Assembly: GCF_041435495.1 (NCBI RefSeq)
Contig: NZ_CP108644.1
Span: 682,001 to 746,000 of the forward strand
DNA length: 64,000 nt
Direction of reading: 5' to 3'
From: Streptomyces sp. NBC_01116
Lineage (GTDB): Bacteria > Actinomycetota > Actinomycetes > Streptomycetales > Streptomycetaceae
Shown here piece after piece: positions 1 to 8,957 of the stretch (its first letter is position 1; each line of letters opens with the position of its first letter). The notes below the pieces were generated by a model. That model did no database searches. It was not told where the DNA came from and saw nothing but the letters and a program-made list of their open reading frames with translations. A program made the position numbers and the translations under genes.

Positions 1-2100
1 AGCGACGGGCCGCGCGCCGTCCTCCTGGGCCGGGAACCTCCCGCACCCGCCGCCGCTCCTTCCCTCTCGTCCTCCGCCGCCGACCGGCCGTCGGCCGTGT
101 CGATGCCCGCGGCGACCGGCACGTTCCGGCAGCCGACGACGGTACGGCCGCTGCCCGCGAAGACCGTGCGGATCGGCCGCGACGCCGGCAACGACCTCGT
201 CATCGACGACCTCGTGGTCTCCCGCCACCACGCCGAACTGCGCGCGCTGGCCGACGGCTCCTACGAGATCGTCGACCTCGGCAGCCACAACGGGACCTTC
301 CTCAACGGCCGGCCGGTCACCCGGGGCCCCCTCGGCCCCGGTGACATCGTGGGCATCGGCCACTCGGCGTTCTGCCTGGTCGGCGACACCCTCCAGGAGT
401 TCGTGGATACCGGTGAGGTCTCGCTGGACGTCCAGGACCTGGAAGTGACGGTCGGCCGGGCGGGCAAGGGCGGCAAGACGCTGCTGGACCGGATCTCCTT
501 CCCCGTCGGCGAGAAGTGCCTGCTCGGCGTGGTGGGACCCAGCGGCGCGGGAAAGTCCACGCTGCTCAACGCGCTCACCGGCCAGCGCCCGGCCGACAGC
601 GGCACGGTGCTCTACGACGGCCGTGACCTCTACCGGGACTTCGCCGAGCTGCGCCAGCGCATCGGCCTCGTGCCGCAGGACGACATCCTGCACGCGCAGC
701 TGACCGTGCGTAAGGCCCTCGGTTACGCCGCCGAGCTGCGCTTCCCGCAGGACACCGCGAAGGCCGAGCGGCAGGCGCGGGTCGCCGAGGTGATCCGGGA
801 GCTCGGCCTCGAAGAGCGCGCCGACCAGCCGATCCACTCGCTCTCCGGCGGCCAGCGCAAGCGGGTCAGCGTGGCCCTGGAGCTGCTGACCAAGCCTTCG
901 CTGCTCTTCCTCGACGAGCCGACCTCGGGGCTCGACCCCGGTATGGACCGCTCGGTCATGCACATGCTGCGCGGGCTGGCCGACGACGGCCGTACCGTCA
1001 TCGTCGTCACGCACAGTGTGCTGAGTCTGGAGGTCTGCGACCGTTTGCTCGTCCTCGCACCCGGTGGGCGCATCGCCTACTACGGTCCTCCGGAGGACGC
1101 CCTCGCCTTCTTCGGGTTCGAGGAGTGGCCGGAGGCGTTCGAGGCGTTCGAGAACGACCGCGACCGCGACTGGGCGGCCACGTACGCCGACTCGCCCTTC
1201 CACCGGCAGTACATCGTCAATGCCTCGGCGCAGCCGCAGCTGCCGCCCGCCGCGCCCGGAGTGCTGGTCGCCCCGCCGCCGAAGACCCGTAACTGGGGTG
1301 CGCAACTGCGCACGCTGGTGCGCCGGTACGCCTCCGCGCTGAGCGCGGACCGGACCTTCCTGATCATCATGATCGCGCTGCCCTTCGTCATGGGAGCCAT
1401 GGCCCGCGCACTGGCGGGCAGCCGGCTCACCCAGGAGACGGCGATGAACGCCCTGCTGATCCTGTGCGTCGGCGGCGTGCTGACCGGAGCGGCCAACGCG
1501 GTACGGGAGTTGGTCAAGGAACGGGTGATCTACCAGCGGGAACGTGCCGTCGGGTTGTCCAGATCCGCGTATCTGATGTCGAAGATCGTGGTCCTCGGGA
1601 CCATCACCGTCCTCCAGGCCGTGGTCCTGACCCTGGTGGGACTCGTGGGCGTCGACCTCGACGCACCCGGCGGCGAAGGGGTCTTCCTGCCACCGCTGGT
1701 GGAGATCACGCTGGCCGTGGCCCTGTTGTCCTTCACCGCGATGATGCTCGGCCTCCTCGTCTCCGCGCTCGTGCGCAAGGAGGAGGTGACGATGCCACTG
1801 CTGGTCCTCCTCGCCATCGTCCAGGTCGTCTTCTGCGGTGCGCTGCTCAAGCTGAACGGGGTGCCCGGTGTGGAGCAGCTGTCGTGGCTGGTGCCGTCGC
1901 GGTGGGCACTCGGGGCGATGGCCGGAACGATCGATCTGGCGCGGACCGTGCCGGGCGACCTGACCTCCGATCCGCTCTTCGGACACTCGGCCGGGGTCTG
2001 GCTCCTCAACATGGGCATGATGGTCGTCCTCTCGCTCGTCTTCGGATACGTGGTCACGAAACTGCTGAGGCGGCACGAGCCCGCGGTCATGCGGAAGTGA
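1..2100 (+). CDS. FHA-domain ABC-2 type transporter, ATPase fused to permease (5' end outside window)
   Basis: The frame is open from the first base, so the gene begins upstream; a GTG at 97 is only an internal option. Numbering from 97, an FHA domain comes first (GRDAGND near 28-33, SRHHAEL 42-48, GSHNGTFLNG 62-71). An ABC ATPase follows with Walker A GPSGAGKST (147-155), signature LSGGQRKR (249-256) and Walker B LLFLDEP (269-275). The C-terminal ~250 residues are an ABC-2 type membrane domain with about six hydrophobic segments. The order FHA-ATPase-permease is that of Mycobacterium Rv1747, whose FHA domains bind phosphothreonine and which is controlled by the adjacent kinase PknF. The kinase at 2947 suggests the same logic here. 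Rv1747 has two FHA domains; a second may lie upstream of the window. The substrate is unknown. Confidence 0.9.
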   Translation, partial: SDGPRAVLLGREPPAPAAAPSLSSSAADRPSAVSMPAATGTFRQPTTVRPLPAKTVRIGRDAGNDLVIDDLVVSRHHAELRALADGSYEIVDLGSHNGTFLNGRPVTRGPLGPGDIVGIGHSAFCLVGDTLQEFVDTGEVSLDVQDLEVTVGRAGKGGKTLLDRISFPVGEKCLLGVVGPSGAGKSTLLNALTGQRPADSGTVLYDGRDLYRDFAELRQRIGLVPQDDILHAQLTVRKALGYAAELRFPQDTAKAERQARVAEVIRELGLEERADQPIHSLSGGQRKRVSVALELLTKPSLLFLDEPTSGLDPGMDRSVMHMLRGLADDGRTVIVVTHSVLSLEVCDRLLVLAPGGRIAYYGPPEDALAFFGFEEWPEAFEAFENDRDRDWAATYADSPFHRQYIVNASAQPQLPPAAPGVLVAPPPKTRNWGAQLRTLVRRYASALSADRTFLIIMIALPFVMGAMARALAGSRLTQETAMNALLILCVGGVLTGAANAVRELVKERVIYQRERAVGLSRSAYLMSKIVVLGTITVLQAVVLTLVGLVGVDLDAPGGEGVFLPPLVEITLAVALLSFTAMMLGLLVSALVRKEEVTMPLLVLLAIVQVVFCGALLKLNGVPGVEQLSWLVPSRWALGAMAGTIDLARTVPGDLTSDPLFGHSAGVWLLNMGMMVVLSLVFGYVVTKLLRRHEPAVMRK

Positions 2101-2109
2101 GGCGGTTCC

Positions 2110-2940
2110 ATGGCGACCCCGGAATTCCGCCCCACGCACGTCGTCCCGCCGGACGGTCTCCCGGCCTGGGAGTCTCCCGACGTCGCCCGGCCCACCGACC
2201 CGCTGGACGCCCTGCTGCCGGTGCAGTTGTGGGAGCGGCGCGGGGACTGGGCGTACGTAGCCTGCTCCAACGGCTGGTCCGCCTGGGTCGACGGGCGGCT
2301 CCTCGTCTCCGTACCGCGGACGCCTCCGGCCGCCGGGCAGCCGCTCGCGCGCACCGCGGATCCGCGACCGCTGCTGGCGAGGGCGGAGGAGTCGCTGACC
2401 CGGTACCGCCGCGCTGCCCAGGACCTGGCCGAGGGGCGCAGCGACGGGGAGGGCTTCCGGCAGCGGACGCGGGGGCTGCGGGTGGGGATGGTGGTCGACG
2501 GGGAGTCGGTGTGGCTGTACGACGCCGAGCACGAGCGGTGGGTCTTCTGCGACGGGACGCGGCTCAGTACGTACGCGTCCCGGACGGGCCCGGGAGCGGC
2601 GGACCCGGCGTCCGGGGAGGCGGAGGCCCCTGACCCGGCTCCGGGCCCGACCTCGGCGCCGGCTCGGTCCCCGGCGTCGGCCCGCGCTCCGGAGCCCCCG
2701 CGGATGGCGACCGGTGAGAGGCCGGGGCCGGAGCCGACCCGCGTGGTCGCGCCGGAGGGCCCCGAGCCCACCCGTGTGGTCGTCGGCGACGAACCCGAAC
2801 CCACCCGCGTCGTCACCGCCGACGAGCCCGGACCCGACCGAGTGATCCGCCCGGACGGCCCCGAACCCACCCGGGCGATCACCGTCGCCGGGCCCGACGA
2901 TCCGCCCGGCGGCGGGACGTCGGGGAACGCGGGGCGGTGA
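2110..2940 (+). CDS. Hypothetical protein with SH3-like N-terminus and five 11-residue PEPTRVV-type repeats
   Basis: A 276-aa soluble protein starting 10 bases after the FHA-ABC stop and ending 7 bases before the kinase start, so almost certainly co-transcribed with both. Residues 33-66 read like a small SH3-type module (LPVQLWERRGDWAYV, GWSAWVDGR). A second Trp-rich block lies at 122-156. After a Pro/Ala linker the C-terminus has five tandem 11-residue repeats with threonines at 210, 221, 232 and 254 and Asp in the equivalent place at 243. Each Thr is followed by R-V/A-V/I, so position +3 is Val or Ile, a spacing FHA domains favour. I infer a kinase substrate whose phosphorylated tail docks on the neighbouring FHA domain. 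No enzymatic motif is visible. Confidence 0.8.
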   Translation: MATPEFRPTHVVPPDGLPAWESPDVARPTDPLDALLPVQLWERRGDWAYVACSNGWSAWVDGRLLVSVPRTPPAAGQPLARTADPRPLLARAEESLTRYRRAAQDLAEGRSDGEGFRQRTRGLRVGMVVDGESVWLYDAEHERWVFCDGTRLSTYASRTGPGAADPASGEAEAPDPAPGPTSAPARSPASARAPEPPRMATGERPGPEPTRVVAPEGPEPTRVVVGDEPEPTRVVTADEPGPDRVIRPDGPEPTRAITVAGPDDPPGGGTSGNAGR

Positions 2941-2946
2941 CGGTCG

Positions 2947-3966
2947 GTGGCGCCGCCGCCTCCCTCGCACGACGCCGGGCTGCCCACCGGGCGCGAGGAC
3001 GATCTCGTCGGCAAGCGGATCGCGAGCTATCTGGTGGAGGCGGAGATCGGCCGCGGCGGCATGGCGGTCGTCTACCGTGCCAAGGACCTGCGGCTGGACC
3101 GGATCGTCGCGCTGAAGCTGCTCGCCCCCGAACTGGCCCGCAACGACACCTTCCGGCAGCGGTTCACGCACGAGTCACGCGTGGCGGCCGCGATCGACCA
3201 CCCCCACATCGTGCCGGTGTTCGAGGCGGGCGAGACGGAGGGGCTGCTCTACATCGCCATGCGGTTCGTCGCGGGCGCCGATCTGCGGGTCCTGATCGAC
3301 CGGCGCGGACCGCTGGACCTGACCGCCGCGGTCCGGATCGCCGCGCAGGTCGCCTCCGCGCTCGACGCGGCCCACGACCACGACCTGGTGCACCGGGACG
3401 TGAAGCCCGGCAACATCCTGGTGGCGGCGGGCACCGACAGCGACCATCCGGAGCACGTGTACCTCACGGACTTCGGGCTGACGAAGAAGTCGCTGTCGCT
3501 GACCGGGTTCACCACGGTCGGCCAGTTCGTCGGCACCCTCGACTACGTGGCGCCGGAGCAGATCTCCGGGCGGCCCGTGGACGGGCGGTGCGACGTGTAC
3601 AGCCTCGCCTGCGTGGTCCAGGAGACCCTGACCGGTGCGCCGCCCTTCCAGCGGGACGACGACATGGCCCTGCTGTGGGCCCACCAGTACGACCCGCCCG
3701 CCCCGCCCAGCGCGCTGCGACCCGGTCTTCCCGAAGCCGTCGACGTCGTACTGGCGAAGGCGCTCGCGAAGTCCCCGGAGGACCGTTACGAGACCTGCCT
3801 GCGGTTCGTCGCCGCGCTGCGGGCCGCGGCGGCGGGCCTCCGGCCCGGCGAGCACGCGCCGACCCGGGTGGACGCCCCGGCCGGTTCCTGGTCGGCCGCC
3901 CCCGAACCGCCGCCCGCGCCGCCCCGCTGGGCCGAACCGGTGTTCCCGGACCTCGGCCGAGTCTGA
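2947..3966 (+). CDS. Serine/threonine protein kinase (Hanks type), cytosolic
   Basis: GTG start 7 bases after the preceding stop, with a GGGGCGG stretch upstream. The kinase fold is complete: glycine-rich loop GRGGMAVVY (35-43), ATP lysine in VALKLL (K57), catalytic loop HRDVKPGN (149-156, D151), DFG (175-177), activation loop with adjacent Thr residues (GFTTVG, 187-192) and APE (202-204). At 339 residues it ends in a Pro/Ala tail and shows no transmembrane helix, unlike PknB-type sensors with PASTA domains. Its likely targets are its neighbours: the FHA transporter and the Thr-repeat protein. Family is certain; substrates are inference. Confidence 0.93.
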   Translation: MAPPPPSHDAGLPTGREDDLVGKRIASYLVEAEIGRGGMAVVYRAKDLRLDRIVALKLLAPELARNDTFRQRFTHESRVAAAIDHPHIVPVFEAGETEGLLYIAMRFVAGADLRVLIDRRGPLDLTAAVRIAAQVASALDAAHDHDLVHRDVKPGNILVAAGTDSDHPEHVYLTDFGLTKKSLSLTGFTTVGQFVGTLDYVAPEQISGRPVDGRCDVYSLACVVQETLTGAPPFQRDDDMALLWAHQYDPPAPPSALRPGLPEAVDVVLAKALAKSPEDRYETCLRFVAALRAAAAGLRPGEHAPTRVDAPAGSWSAAPEPPPAPPRWAEPVFPDLGRV

Positions 3967-3980
3967 GGAGAAGCGTCGGT

Positions 3981-5267
3981 TCAGACGCCGGGTCCCGCGT
4001 CGGGGACCTCGCCGCGCCGGTGCACCCGGGAGGCGGCGAGACCGCCGACCAAGCCGGTGACCAGGCCCCACAGCACCGCGAACCCGAGCACGGTCCACAG
4101 CTTCGGGCGCAGCGACACCTCTCCGCCGAGTCCGCCCCCCAGGTCCCCCAGGCCCAGCAGGGACAGCCCGTAGTGGGCGGAGATCCGGGCGGTGAGGCAG
4201 ATGAGCAGCACGGTCAGGGTGAGCGCCACCGCCATATGGACCGCGTGCTGCCACAGCCGTGTACCGGCGGGCGACCGGGCCGCCATGAGGAAGGCGGCGG
4301 CGAGCACCAGCACGGCGACGACGACCACGAGCCAGCGCACGCGCCCGTCCTGTTCGGCGAGGGTGCTCAGGTTCAGGGTGGAGAGGTCGGGGGTGCGCAG
4401 GACGGAGTCGAGCACCTGGGGCATGGGCAGCCCGAAGGGGCCGTCCACCTTGCCCTCCCAGGACGCGCCCAGGCCGATGGTGAGCGCGAGCCAGACCAGG
4501 TTGGGCAGCCCGAGGAGGAGCACCGCGGCGGTCTCGGCGGGGTGCCCGCGCGTGATCATCACGACGATTCCGGCGACGACGCCGATCGCGACGCACGCGA
4601 GGAGCAGCGCCACCATGGCGTACGCCGCCGGGCGCACCGCTTCCTGGAAGCGCAGCAGCCGGGCGGGGAGCGGGGCGCGGCGCGAGACGAGCAGGGCCAG
4701 CACGAGGACACCGGCCAGCCACAGCAGCCCGAAGACCAGGGTGAGGGGGATCTCCGCCCGGAAGCCGACCTTCGGGTCCTCGCCGAGGAGGTCCCCGGCC
4801 CCGCCGCCCGTGAGGTCCTCGGCCGAGAGGGTGAAGGTGTGCCGGGCGATCAGCGCGAGGACGATCAGCGCGACGATCCACAGGGCTGCGACGCGGCCCG
4901 CCCAGCCGGCCAGTTCGCGGCCTCCGGCGACGGCCCGGTGGTGGAGCGGGCGGAGGAATCCCCGGGCGACCAGGAGTGCGCCCACCAGGGTCACCGAGAG
5001 CGGCAGGACCGAGAGGTCGGCCTGCGTCCCCACCAGCGAACCGGCGTCCCCGGAGAGCCCCACGGAGCCGCCCGCCGCCATCACCACCACCGCGGCGACG
5101 ACGGCCGGGAAGGCGCCGCCCGGCAGCCCGGCGGCTCCGGCGGCCCACAGGCCCAGGGCCGCGGTCACCACCATGGCCAGCGCGCCGGTGAGGACCGCCA
5201 GGAGCGCGTCGCGCCAGCCGTGGGGGGAGCGTGCGCTGTTCTCGTCGTTACTCACCCGGACGTTCAC
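3981..5267 (-). CDS. Multi-pass membrane protein (streptophobe-type), function unknown
   Basis: A 428-aa protein, convergent with the kinase gene and separated from it by 14 bases. GTG start at 5267, with an in-frame GTG five codons later as an alternative. About ten hydrophobic helices span most of the length, interrupted by one hydrophilic extracytoplasmic stretch near the middle containing GLPMPQVLDSVLRTPD. The N-terminal 20 residues are polar. I recognise it as resembling actinobacterial 'streptophobe' membrane proteins, which have no assigned activity. No catalytic or transporter signature is visible. It is transcribed divergently from the DUF6777-like gene across an interval with four CCGGAGAA repeats. 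Confidence 0.75.
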   Translation of the reverse strand: MNVRVSNDENSARSPHGWRDALLAVLTGALAMVVTAALGLWAAGAAGLPGGAFPAVVAAVVVMAAGGSVGLSGDAGSLVGTQADLSVLPLSVTLVGALLVARGFLRPLHHRAVAGGRELAGWAGRVAALWIVALIVLALIARHTFTLSAEDLTGGGAGDLLGEDPKVGFRAEIPLTLVFGLLWLAGVLVLALLVSRRAPLPARLLRFQEAVRPAAYAMVALLLACVAIGVVAGIVVMITRGHPAETAAVLLLGLPNLVWLALTIGLGASWEGKVDGPFGLPMPQVLDSVLRTPDLSTLNLSTLAEQDGRVRWLVVVVAVLVLAAAFLMAARSPAGTRLWQHAVHMAVALTLTVLLICLTARISAHYGLSLLGLGDLGGGLGGEVSLRPKLWTVLGFAVLWGLVTGLVGGLAASRVHRRGEVPDAGPGV

Positions 5268-5303
5268 GCCCCCACGCTAAGCAGGGTCCGACCGCTCCGC
5301 TCC

Positions 5304-5356
5304 CCGGAGAATCGACTCCCCGGAGAACCGATCCGGAGAATCCGCCACCCGGAGAA
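5304..5356. repeat. Four direct CCGGAGAA repeats in a divergent promoter region
   Basis: The octamer CCGGAGAA occurs at 5304, 5320, 5333 and 5349 (spacings 16, 13 and 16), each followed by TC or CC. The array lies between the divergent starts at 5267 (minus) and 5503 (plus), so it could be a multi-site operator for one or both genes. No regulator is identified. Confidence 0.55.
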
Positions 5357-5502
5357 CCGGTCCCTCCCTCCGCTTGCGGGAGCCACCGGGACGGGACAGA
5401 CAATGATGCGAAATGCCCTGGATCGCCCACTGGTGTGCCCGGTACGGAAACGGGACCGGGCTGGGACGGTCCGGGCGGGTACCGACATCGGGAGCAGAGC
5501 CC

Positions 5503-6822
5503 GTGAGTGTCCAACCGCCGCCATCCGGCCGCCCCACAGGACCGCCGTCCGGCCCGCTCTCGGGCCCCTCGGACGCCGACAGCGCCCCGCCCCCTCCCAC
5601 CGTGTCCGGCCCGCCGCCCAGCGGCGGAGACCACGACGGGCCTCCCGGCTCGGGCGGTTCGGGCGGCTCGGGTGGCGGCGACGCGGGCGGCTCCGGGGGT
5701 TCCGGAGGCCCCGGCGACCCGGGCAGCGGCTCGGGCGCCGCACCCGGCCCCGGACCGGACCGCCCCTGGTGGCGATCGGTGCCCCGGATCGCGGCGATCG
5801 TGACGGCCGTGGTCGCCGCGGTGGTGCTGGTCGTCGTCCTGACCCGGCCCGACGACGGCGGGTCGAAGGCGGGCGGCGAGGTGTTCCTCCAGCCGGCGGG
5901 CGAATCCGGACCGGACCCGTTCACGGAGTCCACGGCCCGCGAGAGCGAGACCGAGCCCGGCACCGCCAGCCCGTCCGTCACACCGAGCCCGTCGAAGACC
6001 GAACAGCAGGTGACGCGTGGCGTGGACGGCGCGGCCCCGGGTCTGTACGGGGGCACCCGCAAGGTCGCCAGCTGCGATGTGGAACAGCAGATCAAGGTGT
6101 TGCAGGCGGCTCCGGACAAGAACCGGGCGTTCGCCTCGGTCCAGGGCATCGAGCCGTCCGCCGTCCCCGGCTATCTGCGGGGGCTCACTCCCGTGACGCT
6201 GCGCATGGACACCCGCGTCACCAACCACGGCTACCAGGACGGCAAGGCCGACGCCTACCAGGCGGTGCTCCAGGCGGGTACGGCGGTCCTCGTCGACGAC
6301 CGGGGCGTGCCCCGGGTGCGCTGCGCCTGCGGGAACCCGCTGCTTCCGCCCGTCGCCCAGGAGGACACTCCGCGGCAGACGGGGAAGGCCTGGCCCGGAT
6401 ACCGGGCGTCGGAGGTGGTCGTGGTGGACCCGTCGTCCAAGGCGGTGGACGAGTTCAAGATGGTCGATCCGGACAGCGGCGACTGGTTCACCCGTCCGGC
6501 GGGAGACACCGGTGGCAAGGACAAGAAGACGGATCCGCCCGGGAAATGCCCGCCGGGGTCCGACGACGACCCGAACCGTTCCTGTCCCCCGACCCCGGGT
6601 GAAGTGACGCCCCCGCGTGACGACCCGCCCCCGCGGAAGCCCGACCCCACGCCTCCGAACGAGCGCGAGCCGAACCCGGAGCAGGACACCGCGCCCGAGC
6701 CGGAGCCCGACACCGAGCCCGCACCGCCCGACGACCCGCCCAGGCCCGAGCCCGACACCGAGCCCGCACCGCCGGAGGAACCGCAGCAGCCCCAGGAGCC
6801 GCAGCCCGACACCCAGTCGTGA
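5503..6822 (+). CDS. Pro/Gly-rich single-pass membrane protein, DUF6777-like
   Basis: A GTG start at 5503 is chosen because GGAG lies at 5491 with good spacing; the frame is open further upstream but without an SD. The 439-aa product has a cytoplasmic Pro- then Gly/Ser-rich N-terminus (1-88), one transmembrane helix (about 94-113), a folded extracytoplasmic domain (about 120-330) with cysteines including VRCACGNP and SCDVEQ, and a C-terminal acidic proline-rich tail in which PEPDTEPAPP is repeated. This organisation resembles Streptomyces DUF6777 proteins, a tentative recognition. Function is unknown; the low-complexity ends suggest cell-wall or protein-protein contacts. Confidence 0.75.
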   Translation: MSVQPPPSGRPTGPPSGPLSGPSDADSAPPPPTVSGPPPSGGDHDGPPGSGGSGGSGGGDAGGSGGSGGPGDPGSGSGAAPGPGPDRPWWRSVPRIAAIVTAVVAAVVLVVVLTRPDDGGSKAGGEVFLQPAGESGPDPFTESTARESETEPGTASPSVTPSPSKTEQQVTRGVDGAAPGLYGGTRKVASCDVEQQIKVLQAAPDKNRAFASVQGIEPSAVPGYLRGLTPVTLRMDTRVTNHGYQDGKADAYQAVLQAGTAVLVDDRGVPRVRCACGNPLLPPVAQEDTPRQTGKAWPGYRASEVVVVDPSSKAVDEFKMVDPDSGDWFTRPAGDTGGKDKKTDPPGKCPPGSDDDPNRSCPPTPGEVTPPRDDPPPRKPDPTPPNEREPNPEQDTAPEPEPDTEPAPPDDPPRPEPDTEPAPPEEPQQPQEPQPDTQS

Positions 6823-6919
6823 CCCCTGCCCCGGAACCAGGAAGAGCAGCAGGAACAGCACCGGGAGCAGGAGCAGTGGGCCGACTCCCGGGCAACGGTG
6901 CCGCACACCGCCTGAGGGT

Positions 6920-7276
6920 CTAACGCACGGCGTCCGGCCGGGGCTCCGTCGGCCTCTCCGGCTTCGGAATCCCCTGCGGGGCGCCGGCCCCCTTCGCCGG
7001 CCCCAGCCCGGCCGACGCGGCGGCGGCGTGCAGCGAGCGCAGCGCCAGCAGCAGGAAGCCGATGTCGTCCAGGTAGACGGGGTCGGGCAGCAGGTCGACC
7101 GGTGACACGGTGTAGATGGCGGCCGCCCAGACGAGCGCCTTGCTGCGCAGCGGGATCCCGGCGTCGACCAGCAGCTTCCTGGCCTTGAAGACGCGCACCA
7201 GAAGCACGACGGCCGAGGCCAGCATGATCAGCACGGCCACGGCGCCGAGAACGAGCCAAACGGTGGTGGTGTCCAT
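6920..7276 (-). CDS. YkvA/DUF1232-family small membrane protein
   Basis: 118 residues. An N-terminal transmembrane helix (about 6-27) is followed by the DUF1232 signature YTVSPVDLLPDPVYLDDIGF (20 residues), where the PxDxxPD core is diagnostic for the family. The C-terminus is a short Pro-rich tail. DUF1232 proteins are widespread and not biochemically defined; the motif is probably a membrane-associated helix-turn. It lies upstream of, and on the same strand as, no other close gene; the WhiB-like gene behind it starts its own unit 88 bases away. Confidence 0.85.
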   Translation of the reverse strand: MDTTTVWLVLGAVAVLIMLASAVVLLVRVFKARKLLVDAGIPLRSKALVWAAAIYTVSPVDLLPDPVYLDDIGFLLLALRSLHAAAASAGLGPAKGAGAPQGIPKPERPTEPRPDAVR

Positions 7277-7363
7277 GGCTCATCGTGTACCCATTCCTCC
7301 CCGTACGACGAACCCGTGGCGGTGGGGTCACCGTTCGGGGCCGGGGAAGTACCGCGGTACGGG

Positions 7364-7630
7364 TCAGGCCGTACCGCGCCCCCGGGCCTCCGCCCGCCTG
7401 CGGCTGCGGCGCTTGAGGGAGCGCCGCTCGTTCTCGGAGAGGCCGCCCCAGATGCCGGAGTCCTGCTTGTTCTCCAGGGCCCACTCCAGGCAGGCGGCCT
7501 GTACGGGGCAGGTCCGGCAGACGGCCTTGGCCTCCTCGGTCTGGACGACGGCGGGGCCCGTGCTCCCGATGGGGAAGAACAGGTCCGGGTCCTCCTCGCG
7601 GCAGGCGGCGTGCAGGCGCCAGTTCTCCAT
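7364..7630 (-). CDS. WhiB-family iron-sulfur transcriptional regulator (WblE/WhiB1-like)
   Basis: 88 aa from ATG 7630, chosen because GGAG stands nine bases upstream; a TTG three codons earlier abuts the SD and is unlikely. Four cluster-binding cysteines are at 10, 38, 41 and 47 (spacing CxxC then five residues then C), followed by the G-[IV]-W-G-G turn (SGIWGG) and a basic tail KRRSRRR for DNA contact. The N-terminal WRLHAACREEDPDLFFP and GxTGPA segments most resemble the WhiB1/WblE branch, which binds a 4Fe-4S cluster, reacts with NO and works with the principal sigma factor. Two CGTACG palindromes at 7667 and 7681 lie upstream. It precedes a stress-type phosphatase gene on the same strand. 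Confidence 0.93.
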   Translation of the reverse strand: MENWRLHAACREEDPDLFFPIGSTGPAVVQTEEAKAVCRTCPVQAACLEWALENKQDSGIWGGLSENERRSLKRRSRRRAEARGRGTA

Positions 7631-7771
7631 GCTGCTCAACTCCGCTCACTCCTGATGTCGATGCGTCGTACGTCGCTTGCCGTACGTGTCTTCCGTGCGG
7701 GTGACCGCCGATCGGCGCCTCAAACCCCTGGCGGACACACCGTGTGGGAACACCGCCGCGCGGAGCGGCTC

Positions 7772-8875
7772 TCACGCGTACCGGTGGGCCCGGGGGCGGT
7801 GCAGGGCGAGGAGCGCCTGATCGTCCTGGATCCGGCCGCCGGTGTGATGCCCGACGTCCTCGATCAGCAGGTGGAGGATCTGGGCCGGGGAGGCCGGGTC
7901 GCCGATCAGCGCGCGGTGGTGGACGAGGAAGGGCAGCCGGACGGAGGCGTCGTAGAAGACCCCGGACTCGTCGCGGGCCTCCGTGACGCCGTCCGTGTAG
8001 CAGATGAGGGTGGCGCCGGGCGGGAACGGGAAGGTGTCGACCGGGGAGGACCAGGGCCCCAGGGCGCTCAGGCCGAGCGGAGGCGCCTCCTCGGACGGGC
8101 CGAGGACGGTGGCCCGGCCCTCGGCGTCCAGCAGCACCGGCGGCGGATGCCCCCGGTTGACGACGCGTACGGCTTCGAGGTCTTCGGCGAACTCGGCGAT
8201 GAGCGCGGTGGTGAACCCCTCCTCCTGCTCCTGGCCGCCGCGCCGGCCGCCCTCGCGCAGGAGGGCCCGTTCCAGCGCGGCCACGAGGCCGGGCAGGTCC
8301 TCCGCCTCGTCCGCCGCGTACCGGAAGGCCCCCAGGTCCGCGCAGACCGCCCTGACCGCGCCCAGCCCCTTCCCCCGGACGTCCCCGACCATCACGCGCA
8401 CCCCGTGCGGGGTGTCCTGGACGACGTAGAGGTCGCCGCCGATCATGGCCTCGTCCTCGGCGGGCACGTACCGGGCGGCGATCCTGAGCTCGCCGAGGCG
8501 CGAGGGGGGCCTGGGCAGGACGGCGCTCTGGGCCACGGCGGCGATATGGCGCGCGCGGCGCGTCCGGGCGTCCCGGCCCTCCAGGGCGCGGTGGATGAAG
8601 ACGGCCAGCACGGTCACGGCCAGAAGGGTGAGCTGGTTGGCGACGCCCCGCTGCCAGCCGAAGGTGCCGTCGTGCCGGGCGAGACCCGCGTGGACGGCCA
8701 TCGCGAGGGCGCCGGTCGCGATGATGCCGCGCAGGCTCAGGAGCGGCGCGGCGGCGACCGGGGCGGCCATCAGCAGGGGCGCGGATGTGACGTCCGTCGG
8801 GGTCACGAGGTCCAGCACGACGCCCAGCACGATGACCCCCAACGGGATCCACTTGGCCCTGCGCAGCTGCACCAC
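7772..8875 (-). CDS. Membrane-anchored SpoIIE/PP2C-type serine phosphatase
   Basis: 367 aa, GTG start at 8875 (a second GTG is the next codon) behind GGGGGAG. Hydrophobic helices occupy residues 9-65 and 79-96. The cytosolic PPM/SpoIIE domain runs from about 128 to the end. Metal-binding motifs are visible: GGDLY (147-151), GDVRGKG (164-170) and CYTDGVTEARD near the C-terminus. Such phosphatases act on anti-anti-sigma proteins and often respond to stress; no STAS partner is adjacent. No GAF or PAS domain is seen, so the signal would enter through the membrane part. Confidence 0.92.
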   Translation of the reverse strand: MVQLRRAKWIPLGVIVLGVVLDLVTPTDVTSAPLLMAAPVAAAPLLSLRGIIATGALAMAVHAGLARHDGTFGWQRGVANQLTLLAVTVLAVFIHRALEGRDARTRRARHIAAVAQSAVLPRPPSRLGELRIAARYVPAEDEAMIGGDLYVVQDTPHGVRVMVGDVRGKGLGAVRAVCADLGAFRYAADEAEDLPGLVAALERALLREGGRRGGQEQEEGFTTALIAEFAEDLEAVRVVNRGHPPPVLLDAEGRATVLGPSEEAPPLGLSALGPWSSPVDTFPFPPGATLICYTDGVTEARDESGVFYDASVRLPFLVHHRALIGDPASPAQILHLLIEDVGHHTGGRIQDDQALLALHRPRAHRYA

Positions 8876-8957
8876 TCCCCCACGCTGTACGGCGTCGGGG
8901 CCCGCCGCATCCCGGGCGACGGCCGGGAGTACGGGCCGGGCGTGCCGGGCCCGCGGG

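Noticed and set aside
2937..6602. 1221-codon open frame on the plus strand
   Set aside because: It runs out of phase across the kinase, the antisense of the streptophobe-type gene and the DUF6777-like gene; the product is low-complexity and has no domain.
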